Source: Lethocerus indicus (Eukaryota > Arthropoda > Insecta > Hemiptera > Belostomatidae). From it: 64,000 nucleotides of DNA. The stretch lies in contig JACDQD010000008.1 of assembly GCA_019843655.1 (NCBI GenBank), positions 16,836,442 to 16,900,441 on the forward strand, in the 5' to 3' direction. Positions 32,822 through 46,450 of the stretch are shown piece after piece. The notes beneath the pieces were generated by a model. That model did not search any database, was not told the DNA's origin, and saw only the letters and a program-made list of their open reading frames with translations. The position numbers and the translations under genes are program-made. How positions within the stretch are numbered: the first letter of the stretch is position 1; each line of letters begins with the position of its first letter.

Positions 32822-35800
32822 GTAAGTTTTTCCCGACCTTTTGTTCTTTTGTCCTTTGGCAGCAATATATATGATATATAGATTTAGTGAAAATACATTA
32901 CTAATCATTTATTATAGTCATTTATACAATTTTCGGTCTCGCAGAACTCGTCCTATGCCAGGTAACTTTCAGATTCTCGCAATCTTCAATAGCATGTCGA
33001 TTAACAATTAAAACACCCATCTACACTATTACTGTTACAGACAGTGCTGGGGATATTCCAAACAACAACTGTAACAAGAATAATTTATATTTCCGATTGC
33101 AGCCAGTATGGAGAGTAACATTTTTAAATAAACCCGAGGAAACCTGGAAATTTAGAAGATATAGCCTGGCATTAATATCGGTCTTCTGTCTGTCAGGCAT
33201 CGTCTGTTGATTTAAAATGCGTTTCCGTTCAGCCGAGTCGACCGGATGTAACGCCAGCAGGCTTTCGCCATAAAAGTCCAGCGGCCAACCACCTCGCTCC
33301 GAAGCACCGGCCGGCCTGCCTGCACGCTCAACGTTTACTGCGCTCACAACGAAAACTAAACGAAACCTCAAATACTGAGACACGAATTCATCGTCTGAAA
33401 TAATAAAGCACTTAACCGAACGATTTTCAATAGAGATACTGTCATAAGAAGGTAAAATAGCGTATTTATAAATAAAATAATATCCTAAATATTCTACACT
33501 CACACAGTGCTGATTGAAAGTTCTAGTCTAGTTGACTACAGAGCGGTTCCCGTGTGGGACAGGTAGTAGAATTTCCCTACGGTATGCTGCGACACGTCTG
33601 TCGCACGAGGCGAATTAAGCCCAGTAAAATGGAACCCGGTGGCAGGGGATGTAGACTGGTCACCCCTGCCTCCTGAGTGGATTGATATAATTAGGTTTTG
33701 CAGTTGTAACAACCGGTTCAAATCCTCTATAAAACGAAAACACATCTGCGAAAATATCTCCAACTCCAGATATGACTAGATAGACGGCGGTTTACTGTTG
33801 CCAGGCAACGACATGCCACATATCGATGGTTTTAAAATATAATTTAGATTTTATTTTTCCAAACCGGGTAGCTGGGTGTTTCCTCGAGCGCGGGATCGAT
33901 GAAGGGGCGGTAGCAGAAAGGGATGCGTGCAGGGTGTATCTCAGCCAAAGAGACAGAGGTCACGAAATAACTCAAACGACCTTGCCAGTTGACCAAGGCC
34001 TTGACACCACGCAAGACCGCAACAATGTTCTTTAAACACACTATTTTGTTATCGCTAACTTTGCTAGGAATGCGCTAAACTATTGTCCTGAGCTAACTCG
34101 TTCATACCAATGCTGAACTGTCTTCCAGGAACAAAAACGGTACAGATGTACCGTTGGCATTAGAAATGTTGAAATAACCCGCATAGGTTTAGTATTTTAT
34201 CTATCGTACGCAGCGGATATGCTATTTACAAAATCACTCGGGCCATAAGACTATCACAAGAAGAAACGGCACTAAATACCAACTTTTAAAATAAATGCAA
34301 TTTCATAATCCTATAGGAAGCTTAACATAAATAAAATACAGAAATAGTTAATTTATTCAATTCAATATGCGATGTTATTAGTACAATATATTTTTATACC
34401 ATTCAGTATAAAAATCCAATTCCGCGGACTCTATTTTAGTAATAAGTAACTAAGCTATAAGAGGAGTACAAGGGAGTGCAGAACAAGGGAATCAGTGCAC
34501 AAATGAAGAAAATGCAAATTAGGCCAAAGCGGAACAGTCCAGAAGAAAACAGTACTGCTTTAGTTAATATTACGCTCCTGTCTTTCCTTAATTAAGTTTC
34601 TCCTGCCAGTACTGTATCTCCCACTCAGGATTTTTCTACCACGCCATTCTTATTTCAGAAATGAATGGAATATTGCGACATCGTACGAAATGTTTTCGAC
34701 AGCCGTTGGCACATTAATACCTAATGGACTGTCACCGTTACTATAGCAGCGGTTGCGCTGTGACGCACGGGTGGCGTGACGCGCTGTAGATTAAAACTTT
34801 TACGGCTCTTATTATCATAACATCCTTCCTCGAGATATTGTCGATACGCCGTTTATTGTATTCCATATTCGGTCGTTTCCTTCGCGGCCCGTCCGGCAGC
34901 TGCGGGGTCGGACTGGGGGGCCCTTATCTCATTAGCACAATACGCGCATTCATAATTCTTCCACAGACACTTTTCAGCAATAGGATGTCTGCCGATCCAA
35001 GGCCGAGATAGTCATTTGCGGTCCGTTGCGTTACGTGCCAATACAAACGTGTAATCAATATACGATAAATCAGAATATGGTTAGGCTGTATACCTAAGTG
35101 CCTGCCATTTTTAGCTATCGTACAGCCAGAATTAAAAGATGGTAAAAAACTGGAGACCAGTAAAACACGAAATCGTATGGAGCCTTCGACCTAAACTGAC
35201 CTCTTGCCCCCAAGGGACCTTTCGGATATCTTGTACCCCTTATCCGCCCTGGTTCCGACCAATTTTTCTTCTTCGGTCGACAAAAAGCTCTGCCGAGTAC
35301 AATAATTTACACGGATATTTTTTGCACACGGAAATTGGTATATAAACTTTGTTTGTCGAATATCGCCTGTTCCTCAGCCGATAAACCTTGTTCCGAACGA
35401 CAAATGACGTGACATGTATGTAAAATGCACCTACTTTTAAACCCGTTAAAGCCATTTAAACTAGAATATATCCCATTGCGCCCATTTTACCCCGTTTTAC
35501 GCACTCCAACGTAGCATCCGAACCTATAAAAAACTGGACCTAAAACAGAAGTACTTCGGAAAAAATAAAATGTAAGGGTTAAATGGGTCGGTTACAATGA
35601 CCCAGGCTTTTAACCAGCCGGCGACCGATTTCAGCGCCGCTGTTTTGCAGCACGTGTCCGCTATTAAATCTTTGACTTATACGATCGAATCGATGCTGTC
35701 TACAAACTAGGTTCCAACTGGTGCTCTGAACATTAAATAATAAAAATACGGCCCGAAATTCAGCCCGCCGGACACAATCACAGACTGTATTTAAGCGCGC

Positions 35801-36909
35801 CGTGTTCATAGTTCATAGAGGGCGGTTTATGTTACCACACACATGTTATGTGTGTGTCTTTATGATTAATTTGGTTTGCTCCATTTTTGCTTCAATTATT
35901 CTTGTAAGGTGAACTAATACAAATTTTGTTTCATTTCGGAAAATAATTGTCACCCTTGAAAACATTGGTAATGGACCGTCGATAAATTAGAAATCAAGGC
36001 ATAAACTAAAATTCAAGATGCCGCTCTAAACTTTTAAATGAAACATAAATATTCGAAAAGGGTGTGATAAATTTTACAGTCAATTAAATAATTAAGCGGA
36101 GAAAAAAATGACCTCTGATTCATGAATAATTCAAATCTATTACAAGCCGGGAGGAACAACGCGGTCTACAATTCGGAAACCGGTTCGGAACATTAATTTC
36201 CGGCCGTATTAAAAAACGTTGACCCGATTTTTTTCGTATACAAAAAACCAAAATTTAACATTAAAATAAAACAGCGGGCAGTCTCATTTATCAAACAGGT
36301 GTGCCTGCCGTTCGTGATAGGTTAGGCAGGCCCTCGTTATTTATTTATTTATTCTATAAATCGCGAAGAGTAATGGATATGTTATTAATTTTGTATTTTG
36401 CTATTGAGTTGACAATAAGTATGATACTTCAATTACGCACTTTGCGACTTATAAGTGATTTATAAATCTTCAATTGGAAAAAGACCCATTCAAAACTGGG
36501 ATTCGGCCCGGTAAGGAAAACACAGGACACCCGACATTATATTTACATTTCAATCATTCAACGTCTTATTTAAGAAACGGTGCATAAATCACAGAAGCGA
36601 AAGCTTATAGAAGAAACTGCGAACCACTCCATCAAGCATCCCCCTAAATGACTTGGCCAATCAAGAAAAATAAAACTATGGCACCTCTCAGAGATGAACA
36701 GTCAAAAATTATAAGAGAATAATTAAGTTAATAAGAATAAAACTTACATGGTGCCTGGTTCGAAGTTACTCGAATGTCAACATGGATGGGTCGATCCCAG
36801 AAAGCCGGTGTGTTGTCCTGAAAATGATTAAATTTCGCTATAAATGGCAAATTATGAAACTGTATTTTTTCTACTGTATGTACATTCGATTATTAGACTT
36901 CCCGATTGT
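32822..36909. other. AT-rich DNA, no gene supported
   Basis: The longest frame of the window (33021-33503, minus, 160 codons) lies here but has no recognisable domain and is not called. An X-box-like palindrome lies at 33797-33809. A 7-bp inverted repeat (GCCTGCC/GGCAGGC) lies at 36303-36331, followed by a short (TTTA)n run at about 36338-36353. Confidence 0.4.
33797..33809. promoter_or_regulatory. X-box-like RFX site
   Basis: GTTGCC-A-GGCAAC is two perfect inverted half-sites with a one-base spacer. This matches the general RFX-family X-box form, which allows short variable spacers. In animals such sites regulate ciliary genes, but no adjacent gene start can be identified. A weaker relative, ATTGCC-T-AGCAAC, lies at 38336-38348. 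Confidence 0.35.
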
Positions 36910-36958
36910 ATATTATACATTCATATTCAATTATATATTGAATATGAATGTAAAATAT
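36910..36958. repeat. Long nearly perfect hairpin
   Basis: TACATTCATATTCAAT (36916-36931), the 5-nt loop TATAT, and the exact reverse complement (36937-36952) form a 16-bp perfect stem. Past one mismatch, 36910-36914 also pairs with 36954-36958, giving about 21 paired positions of 22. It could be a MITE remnant, a cruciform site or a small-RNA hairpin. It is shorter and more perfectly paired than a typical animal pre-miRNA. Confidence 0.9.
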
Positions 36959-39900
36959 GACTATGTTGTTATTCAACTGTTTCAAATATAATTCGTTTGT
37001 GGTATGTATTACGAAAATTATCTTTTAAATATGATAACAGATGCGTGCTCTTGTATAATATAAAAATGTTTGTTCTCATCCGATGTACCAAATCCGATCC
37101 TGGTGAATGTTGGCCGTCTTTATTTTTATAAGCTAAGATCTTTAGAGAAATATTAAATGGTTGAATCGACGCTTGACCGCAGAATGTCTCCACAAAGGTG
37201 GATACCGATACCATAAACCTGACTGATCGTATCGTTGGTGTCCGCTTCCTAATCACGCACGGGGTTTAAATTACCCCCCGGTCCATTTCCAAGCGTTCTC
37301 GACCGGTCTATATCCTGCGGGAAACGGTCCCGTATGAACGCCAAATCGATGATATTGACAAAGATCAACCTAAGTGTACACGTAATTTCTACAGAGTTTA
37401 ATCGGAGAATGAGATGCCAATACATTATATGTTTCTGAGTTAGTGAAAAATAAATTAATAAATATAATTATTAATTGTTAATGGAATAAATTAATGTATG
37501 ATTCTTAATTAAGAAGAATATTAAATTATTTCTTCCATGAAGCCTGTGTGCAGCTATCCTGTCTTGCATATACAGCTGCGTAGAACATACAATATACAGT
37601 GGGTCGGTTGTAAAAAATGGTCGTATTATTTCAAAGTAACGTTACATTCCACATAATCTCCACAAGGTAGGACTATACGCGACTATATGCATAGGCTGCA
37701 GTGAGCCCCGACATCAAGGCACAAAAGGGGAGGTTCTGTGTGCAAAAGAGAATGGAGCGTACAAAAATATAAAAACAGAAAACCCAGCGAAAAGGGGACG
37801 GCGAGGTAAATTTTCGTGACCTGCCGCCTTTCTCTGAAGAGGATTCAAACTGGTACACGCTTTTAATTTGTGAAACAAGAGAGAGATAAGTTTTTTTACT
37901 CATTTCCTTTGGCGTGTTCATTCTGTTTGACTCTTAGCCTTCGCCTATGGCCGCTCTTCAAATCCTACCGTTTCAGTGTATATATCGCTATATTTACAAC
38001 AAATATTTTCCTCGTGGGAATGCTACTTGATGGACAACACGCTTGCTTCATTAACACTTACGTTTGATATTAATAACACTGAAAACATTGTATTTTACGC
38101 CGCAATTTTTCCAAATGGAATCGCAAGACATTCCTTTCTGTTTCCAAAATACATAGTGTTTCTATTTTAATTTATGTTTAAATAAATAATTTTAAATAAT
38201 TCTCTAGAATATTAAATTTATGATTAAACAACATTCTTCAATTGAATATGACCCATAAAAACATTTAAAGTAAATTGACTTAATGGACTATTTTGTTCAT
38301 TCTCTTTTGTTGGAAGGATTTGTGAGTTTCCTCTCATTGCCTAGCAACCGATTCATTAAAATTAATGTCGTAAAATTGACCTAATCCACTTGCCTGGAGA
38401 GATGATATTCCCATCGCCACCCTTCGTCGGACAACTTCTGTCGTGCCCGTGTTTCTTGAAATCGGATTGGAATAAGAAAAGGGTACTTTGCATTATACTT
38501 TACTTCTTATCTTAGAAAACATCGTTATCGATGTTTTCAACTTGTGAAATATTAATGTATTTTTTACTAATGGCTTCCGTCGCGTATATTTTATCAGACT
38601 AGTGAAATCTTAGGCTGGAATACGCAATTCAAGACCGAATATTACGAAAAGATCAGAATTTCAGGTTCATGTGTAATTTTAGTGAGTCAAAATAGGCCAC
38701 AACAAAGTTATTCATTTTTTAGGTTTTATCATACACTTGACATTAAAAAGTTGAGTACCGGGGTTCTGATGCTTCCCAATTTCATGATCAAGGATTGCTA
38801 CGTCACGAACTTTCAGAATATATTTGAAGTTTCACAACGATCAGGCGGGAAAGTAAATATTTGGAAAAAATTAGTTAAAAGCGTCGTAAAACGATAACTG
38901 GAAACAAGCTCGTCCGTAAAGTTTTGGCTTTAATCGACTGGACAGAACGTTGGAAACGAGACTGTCGTACCAGGGCATTTCATGAGTACGATCGGGAGCA
39001 AAGGGAGCAAAATTACCTCCAAGAGAAAACTCATTTGAAGGTAATGGTCGGTTGGTGGAGAAATTCTGTAAGAAATGTCACCCCTTCTTAATACAGAGAT
39101 CGAGATACCTTATTCACGTAATGGCTTTCTTTTATGAAATCCGATTTACATTTACGTGCCGCCTGGGCGCTGAATTTATTTCACTTTAAATCTCGATCGA
39201 ATTGAATAATCCGTAAATATTTATTTTTTAATTTGGTTTCAGGGTGCTTTAATTTATTGCTTGATTTATTTTAAAGGAAGGTTTAGTAACATATTTCATA
39301 TTCCACAAGCCGTAGCGCAATTAATTTTGGGAGTATGTAGTATATGTAGTACAAGCCTATAACCTTAACTCCATAACTGGACCAAATGTTGAGGTAAGCT
39401 GAGAGTAAGCGTGCAGGTTTACCAAAATATCCTGGGGGCGATAGCGTAAATACCTGTACCGATAGCCACCCTGAATCCCGTCTATACGAAACGGAACCGG
39501 TCCTGGAAAGAGTCCAGAACCGACATCAGAGAGACCGCAAACAACCGGGAGATTCGATCCGCCTCTTCAGCCCACGGACTCTTTTGCATCCAACGAATTC
39601 CACTCTCCCAGTATCATTGGTGGAATTATTAGCGTCAGCTACTCCCGGTATTTGAGCCACGCAAAATTATCTGAGGGTTCAACGGTTAAATATTATTTCA
39701 GTGTGAATGTAGAATCTAAAAATAATTTCGCCGAGAGACCAATTATTAAAATTCAATTTCAGTTGCAGAAAAAAAAACAAAAAACTATTGCACGAACTAG
39801 TGAACATTTTATCAATACAGTATTTTGCAGTTATTCATATTCTTCTAGAAAATATCGTAGTTATTGGAACGGAATTTTTTTCTTTATTACTAATAAGACC

Positions 39901-40040
39901 AACTCACGAATGTTTTCCAGGCGTCTTACATGGTCATTACCTATAATTTCGATTCCATTTGAAATCCAAAATAAAATATTCCAATAACACAGGGTACAGA
40001 AACGTAAAGAAAAATAAAGTAACGCATGACTTTCCCCCTC
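36959..40040. other. AT-rich DNA, no gene supported
   Basis: Only short frames occur. A 14-bp palindrome TTCTTAATTAAGAA lies at 37502-37515. A 9-bp tandem duplication (GGGAGCAAA twice) lies at about 38994-39011. The 111-codon frame at 39652-39987 is Lys/Asn/Phe-rich, as AT-rich DNA gives by chance. Confidence 0.45.
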
Positions 40041-42620
40041 GAAAAAGTCAATAACCTCAATTACCCGGGGGTAAGGATACAATTCGCTCGAGAGAGCTAC
40101 AGGCGCAGACCAGTCAGATTCGGATCAGATAATAAGGTGGAAAAAAAATTCAATCACCGGTTATCGCTCGACTTTTCTGAACGTCAAAAAGTTATTAAGA
40201 GCTCGCACGCCCTCGCGCTATATTTTTCCGTTTTTATCGGCGAGCGGAGTCGGCTCCTTCGTGAGGGCCCGGACCTAAAGAGGCAAAGCCGTTTAAATCG
40301 ATTTCCCCCCGGTGCGGCGGCCGCCGCCCCCGGAGCCCGCCCCACGTGGCCCTCTACGCACCGCCCCCTCACCCTCATCTCGGTACAACTCAACCCGCCC
40401 GGTCAACTAGTTACTTTACGACTTGTTGATGCTAAATAATTCTTGGCCCGAGAAGAAGGGCTGGGACACAGCAATGCAAGTCAAAATTTAAAGAAAGAGC
40501 ACTATAATCTGTGTTATATTTACATTATTATGTACTACTGGTCGCATACAGTCCACCGACGCCCAAACAACGGTTAGCAGTCTGCATTTTAAAGTAGATA
40601 TTGTAAGATAACGTGATAAGTTGTCAGAAATACTTGTATAAATGTAAGCTCTGAAAATAGGAATCCTGTTTTCATACACTATCACGTCGAGTTACATCTA
40701 TACGCGACGAGTTGCCTCTACCCGACAATTTTCGGCCATTTACGTTAAATATGACCAGAGCGTTAAACGGTTAGTGGGGCTCGTAAGCTGGATTTATGCC
40801 TGACCCGAGCAGTGGTGTAGCCCTAGAAGGGCGGCAACAGTTTAACCAATCGGCGTTTCCCCCGCCACACGGCATTTGTATCGAGCTGCCGATTGTCTGT
40901 ATTGGGCTTTCGTCCGTCCTTTCCCTGTCCAATAATAACAGAGGACTTAATATGCATTACGTCAGAGACAACACATACACGTCAAACTGGGGATAGGAAT
41001 AGCTCTCTTTTTACAGTTGAATAAAATTACAGAATACACAGCGTTGCACCAAATGTTCGCACCATTTACCATCTGTTAAACTGCATTGAAAACATGAAAA
41101 TATTTATTTATTACAGGATTGTTGATTATCTCTTAATTATATGATCTTATTTTCTGATAATACTTTTATTTTAATCGGCCAATATTTACAAATCTCATTC
41201 CAAAAATAAGCGAGAGTGCAGTTGAGTGTTTTCGTTCCAAAAGGAAAAATGTAATCAAGACGGTAGAGGGAAGTTATGTAGCCTATGGAGATGAGTTTTG
41301 TTCAGATAGGAGTGTTAGAAAGTAGTTCTCAAGGTTTATAGGAGGAGATTTAAGTTCGTAGACTAGTAACGCTTCGGTGGTCCCGTGACTTGTGATGAAA
41401 ATTTTCTTTTAGCCGATGCTAGCCGCATTACCCCAATAGTTAGATCGCTCATTGTCTGGGGACATAAATACATAGAGAGAAGTATAACTATAATCTAAAG
41501 GTAGGGGGATGTTCAAGTAACTTGGAGAATAGTAATGTTATATCACCGCAGCGGTGGTCTGCTTTTCATTTCAGTGAATCAATAGTAAGCTGGTGTACTA
41601 ATTCAGATATTGACGAAAGCCCTAATAATTTCATGATAATATAAAACCGCCTTTTAGAGTGAATAAATGCAATGCAGTACAAAGGACTGTAACGGCTGGA
41701 GGAAATGATTATTGAGGCTGCGGGACTCAGTTTAAAATCGCGGCCAGATCGTGGAACTCGATTTGTTACCTTGAAGGGCGTACGGTAAAGAGAGACCGTG
41801 GCCTCATCTCCTAGGTGCCGGCTTCAAGTTAACCGGCAAATACATACCCTCAATCCCAGCCCACCCCTCGCTTCCGCTCTCAGCTAGCCCGACCGACTTT
41901 TCCGGATAGCGTGATTCGGCCCTTTACGGGGCCACAGCGATCCTAATCTCGCAACGAATATACAGGATGTTGTCATCTGTTTATCATAGCCGATAACTGT
42001 TCGAATTTCAAATCGATTGTCCTAAATGTATTCGCCTACCCTGATCTCTGTATTTTCTCTCTTTGACATTTAATATCTCTATATTGGTTTGTCGTTACAC
42101 CGGTTACATAATCGTAATTTAATATAATGAGGCTTATCGATCGTACAGAGCCCGAAGATATCGACTATTCAATAAGGTAGTTTGATTCATGTTATGGGCA
42201 ATGAGAATGGCCAATAATCCAGATGGGAAAAATGGGTCACTGGGTAGTGATCAAATTGATTTCTTTCAAATTTGATCTTAGGAGGATTCGAACAGTTGAA
42301 ATTCAATCACTTAATTGAATTGAATTAGATAAGAAGACCAATTTAAAACGGAAAACTGACAAATACAATTAAATCATTTTTTTAATTTCGGCAGTCAAGC
42401 AGAATTTCGGAAAATTACGGACTCTGCCGACAGCATTTTATAGACGTTTGGCCACACCGTCAGAGTTTAGCTTCACATCGATTTTATTGATTCGAAGTCC
42501 CACAATGGTTTTATCATGGTATTATAACTATCATTTTACCGTCGTCATATTAGTAGATACTAGTCGATTCATCTCTAAGCGTTAAAATCCCTTCTGAGAA
42601 GTCGATGTAACTTCTTGGAA
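40041..42620. other. GC-rich patches in AT-rich DNA
   Basis: About 40200-40420 is GC-rich, with GGGCCCGG near 40266 and a GCGGCCGCCGCC block, and frames are open on both strands (40026-40439 plus, 40184-40393 minus). A second GC-rich patch lies at about 41740-41960. No gene is supported. Confidence 0.45.
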
Positions 42621-42640
42621 AGTGTAGCCGAAGCTACACT
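42621..42640. repeat. Perfect 8-bp stem with CGAA loop
   Basis: AGTGTAGC, loop CGAA, GCTACACT. The arms are exactly complementary and the four-base loop is tight, so the hairpin would be stable as RNA or single-stranded DNA. Confidence 0.8.
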
Positions 42641-45600
42641 AAAACTCTGCAGGTAACGCGTTGACTAATAGCTAAATTAATGACTGATAAAGTGAGAACC
42701 AAAAAAGAATGAGGAAGATGCAACAAGATAAAATTATCGTGTTGGGTAGGATAAACGAAGTTGCTTTCTCCGCCAAATATGATTCTAATAGCAGTGCCGA
42801 CCGCCGCATGATTGTGCATGTCCCCGTCCGAGTACTCAGCGATGAAAGGTCAACTCTGGGCCAGGCGGGCTTTTGACACAGTTCCGAAAATGTCAGACCC
42901 TGTACGGGGGATGTAGGGCCTAGATATTATTCCGAAAAATTACGGTGCGACAAAATCGGAGCTCTATGTGAATACAGTTGAACTAGAAGTGACCCGTTAA
43001 AATAGATGAATTGATTGTTGAACCGCATAATGCAAACACGAAACGAACTCGTTTAACTGAAAAATGCATCAATGTAGTGGCGCACGTAGGGATATTACGA
43101 CGGGGCGCTACTGAATTTGGCAAGAAGCTGGAAGAGGGTAGCATTGGACAAAATCGAGTGGAAAGCGAAGACCTCAGGAATTACGGTATTCCATACCCAC
43201 GCGAACTGCAAAACAGCCACATTTAAAATGGAAGAATATAGAAAGTAAAACCAATCATTTAATTCAATTATTACGCGTCATATTGTTAATTCCTTTGTGA
43301 ACAAGTCTTAAAAAACACTTTCCTTTATCATTTTATTTTTGCAAAGTCCCTTTTTTCAGTGTACAATTGTGAAACTGTAATAGCTGTATCTGGAATTTTT
43401 GAATTAGTAAACATTTAAATATAGTTGTTTAAATATTAATATTGGTATACGAATACTAAACTTCCTTACGTCTACTTAATTCAATTAAACTGTAATAACT
43501 TCGGTAATAAACTGCTAGTTATTACCTTATCGTCATATAACGTATTAGCACGCTATGGGGTGGCCTACAGTTTTTTAATGATAAATTCGTGTTCAGTTAG
43601 AAAAAATATTTTTTTTTGCGCGTGAATCAAATTTTCAAGAAGAGCTTAACCAGGAGCGTGGTTAAGTAAACTATGAATTATAATAATAAATACATAAAAA
43701 CACCTAAGACGATTTTTGCTTTTCTCCCTAATGCTAAACTAACTAAAATAATATGAGGGCACCCATAGAGCTGAATAACGATAGCATAGTTGAAGTAACA
43801 TAGTTGAAAAAAATAAATAAAATATATTTTAAAGATTTCGGAACAGGAGATATTTGCACTACATTTCATTAATATAAAGGAATATGTTTTTGGTAATTGC
43901 TTAATAATCATGATCATATTATTCATTTCTGAAAAATTGCAGCGCCAACAGTGAGTGATATTTGAAGCAATATTTTTGGTACATGTATCCACATTATCGG
44001 AATTAAGTGAAATTATTCCACACGTACTTTATTTTTAATGCAATTGAATTCAAAAACATCCTGGGATACTGGGAGAGACTTTTACTATGAATTTTGCAGA
44101 ACCTTATCTCCAAAGGATCGAGGTGTACGTGATAATTAATCACTGCCACCCGTGTAATATCCTGAAGTTGATCATCTTGGCTGTTTTGTGTTTAGATGTT
44201 CGCCATGGTTAATAGCTATGAACTTTTTATATTACCAATGAATCAAGTTATAAAAAACAATATTATTGTACTGGTTGTAATATGGTTATATACTAATTTA
44301 ACAGACGATAGGAAAGCGAAGAATTCGCTCTAGTCTCCGGCCACACAACAGAAAGTAAAATAAGCGATCAAATTCAAAGCTCATTTTTTAATAGAACCCT
44401 GAATAACTCGCCTTTCATTCCACCGACTTAGGGTGCCAATGCAAAAACAAATTTTACCTTTAGTCGCACTCAGGTAATGATCAGAAGAGAGCACCAACCG
44501 AATAATCCTCAGTGGAAAAATCCATAAGCACTGAATTAGCACAGTTAATACTCGAAAGAGCCCCCGAAACGTGCGAAGTCGACCGAGCTACTCCACTACT
44601 AAGATTAAATGGGGTAGTTATAGAAGGAACACTCGCGATACAATACACCCTCTCCCCCACCCTTACCGCTTCTAACCCCCTCCCTGCGCTCCTTTCCCAA
44701 CCCCTATTGAAAAAAATATCCGCACAGGTTTTTTAAAAGAAGACGGTATTTCTGCGCAGTAAAAAGATTAAAAATAAATACATTAAACATTACACAACCA
44801 GCATGTCTGGTCTCTAGCGTTTGCAAAATACGGTTTCACTTTTTAAACTCGTTTCGCGTCTCATTTGTAATTCAATTGTGCGTTTGCGTGTTAACAGTAT
44901 ACAATTACAACATTAGCAAGTCCCAGTCTGTGTAGATGACCTTCCCTAGGCACTAGAGTTGACTTTAAAAACATGTTTACATTTTCGGTATTTTTAAAAC
45001 AACCTGGAAATTGAATGTGAAGTTATCTCATCAATTCCGTTCCCATTCGGTGGTTTCTCCTGCTTTTTTATTTTATTTACATCCATTATTCCATAAAAAG
45101 AACACTTTCGATAAGACAATGTCTATGACAAAAACGTATAAACGACAATAATAATTAATAAACGAATAATAAAAATAAACAACGATCGTTAGGACTAGCG
45201 TTTCATATTGCGTTTTATAAATGCCATAGCCTCTTCCCAATAATAACTAATATCCGCATTTCTATACAAAGGTTGCCGATATAGCCGACATGATGACCTC
45301 TAAAATCAAGATGTCGTCATTGATTCGACTAACCAGTTTTCCTCATCGTATGTCGTAGTTTTTGGTCTTGTATCACTTGGCCTTAAACTTTTTTCATTTA
45401 CTTTTGTTAACTATAACGTTATGGAAACGATTTTAATTCTTATATACACATCAAGTGTAATTTAACGTAGAGACTGTGTAATGCGGAAACGAAGGTTTGG
45501 AATATCAGTTACAAAGTCTAACTGAAGGAAATTGAAGGGATGTCCGCCATACCCGGGCGAACCGAATTTTCCCTCAATGGGAATTCATAACTGATTAAAC

Positions 45601-46100
45601 GAGAGGTACTTCATAAACTCCTGTAAACTCAAATAGAATTCAATTTGGAGAATCATTCCATTCGATTTTCGGCATTGCGTCAATTTGACCGCTACTGATT
45701 AATTCCACCGATGATTTTAATAATGAAATAATTTAGTACACTTGCTCACTTTTAAGAATAAGTCGCCGGGCGGTATTCCAAACAAAATTTTCACATACGC
45801 CACCCAAACGAGTGAATGGGCTAAAAATATTTAACTGCCACACGGTTGATGAGGTTATATAATTGGTTAAATGCTTAGTGGAACAATGCGCTGACAGAAA
45901 CCTTATTATCTTCTTTATAATTTTATATATTCATGCAATACGACGATAGATAAAGAAAACACCTACCACCATGTTGTAAAGGCTATGTAATTGGAGGACT
46001 GGAGATTAATTGTCCGACACTAAGGCGGGACACGCTACGACCTTTTTTTTACTCTTTTCTTTACAAACGAAGTTGCATAGCAGGCGGAAAATGAAAGATA
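42641..46100. other. AT-rich DNA, no gene supported
   Basis: Short frames only (for example 43011-43226 and 44512-44736, both plus), with no recognised products. A perfect 8-bp hairpin lies at 43645-43666. Confidence 0.45.
43645..43666. repeat. Perfect 8-bp hairpin
   Basis: CTTAACCA (43645-43652), loop GGAGCG, TGGTTAAG (43659-43666). The arms are exactly complementary. Confidence 0.75.
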
Positions 46101-46450
46101 ATAAGCCGACCTCGGCGTATGGCAGGCTCCGACCTCGCTCACGTCGGCTAATGGAAATTGTACTACCTCACGGGGACTCCAAGCAATTACAGCCGGGTTA
46201 CGGAGATGTCGGATGCCGTATACGAATTGGCCGACTCGAGCGGGAAAGTTATATAAAACGGCGCTGGGGAGATATATTGTATTTGCATTGGGTCGGCGGC
46301 CAATATCCCGCCTTCTTCCCCTAAACGTTTTATTGCTTCCGAGTCCGTCTGTAATGCGCCCAGCCCCCACCCCACCGATCGGGTTCGGATCCTGGGCCGC
46401 GGGTAAATGGAGTGTGAACTCCTTCCGGCACCGAAAAGGTTCCACGATGC
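46101..46450. other. GC-rich patch
   Basis: This compact GC-rich block has open frames in at least two phases on each strand (46010-46324 and 46213-46467 plus; 46035-46475 and 46187-46375 minus). Multi-frame openness argues that none is specifically coding. No motif is recognised. Confidence 0.45.

Noticed and set aside
33021..33503. Longest open frame in the window (minus, 160 codons)
   Set aside because: No recognisable domain, signal peptide or conserved motif, and no splice context. A single frame of this size in 64 kb can arise by chance, helped by the GC-richer middle section.
33715..33725. GGTTCAAATCC, resembling a tRNA B box
   Set aside because: The flanking bases do not form a T-stem and there is no A box or acceptor stem upstream.
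42285..42300. GGATTCGAAC, a B-box-like match on the minus strand
   Set aside because: The T-stem does not pair and no cloverleaf can be drawn.
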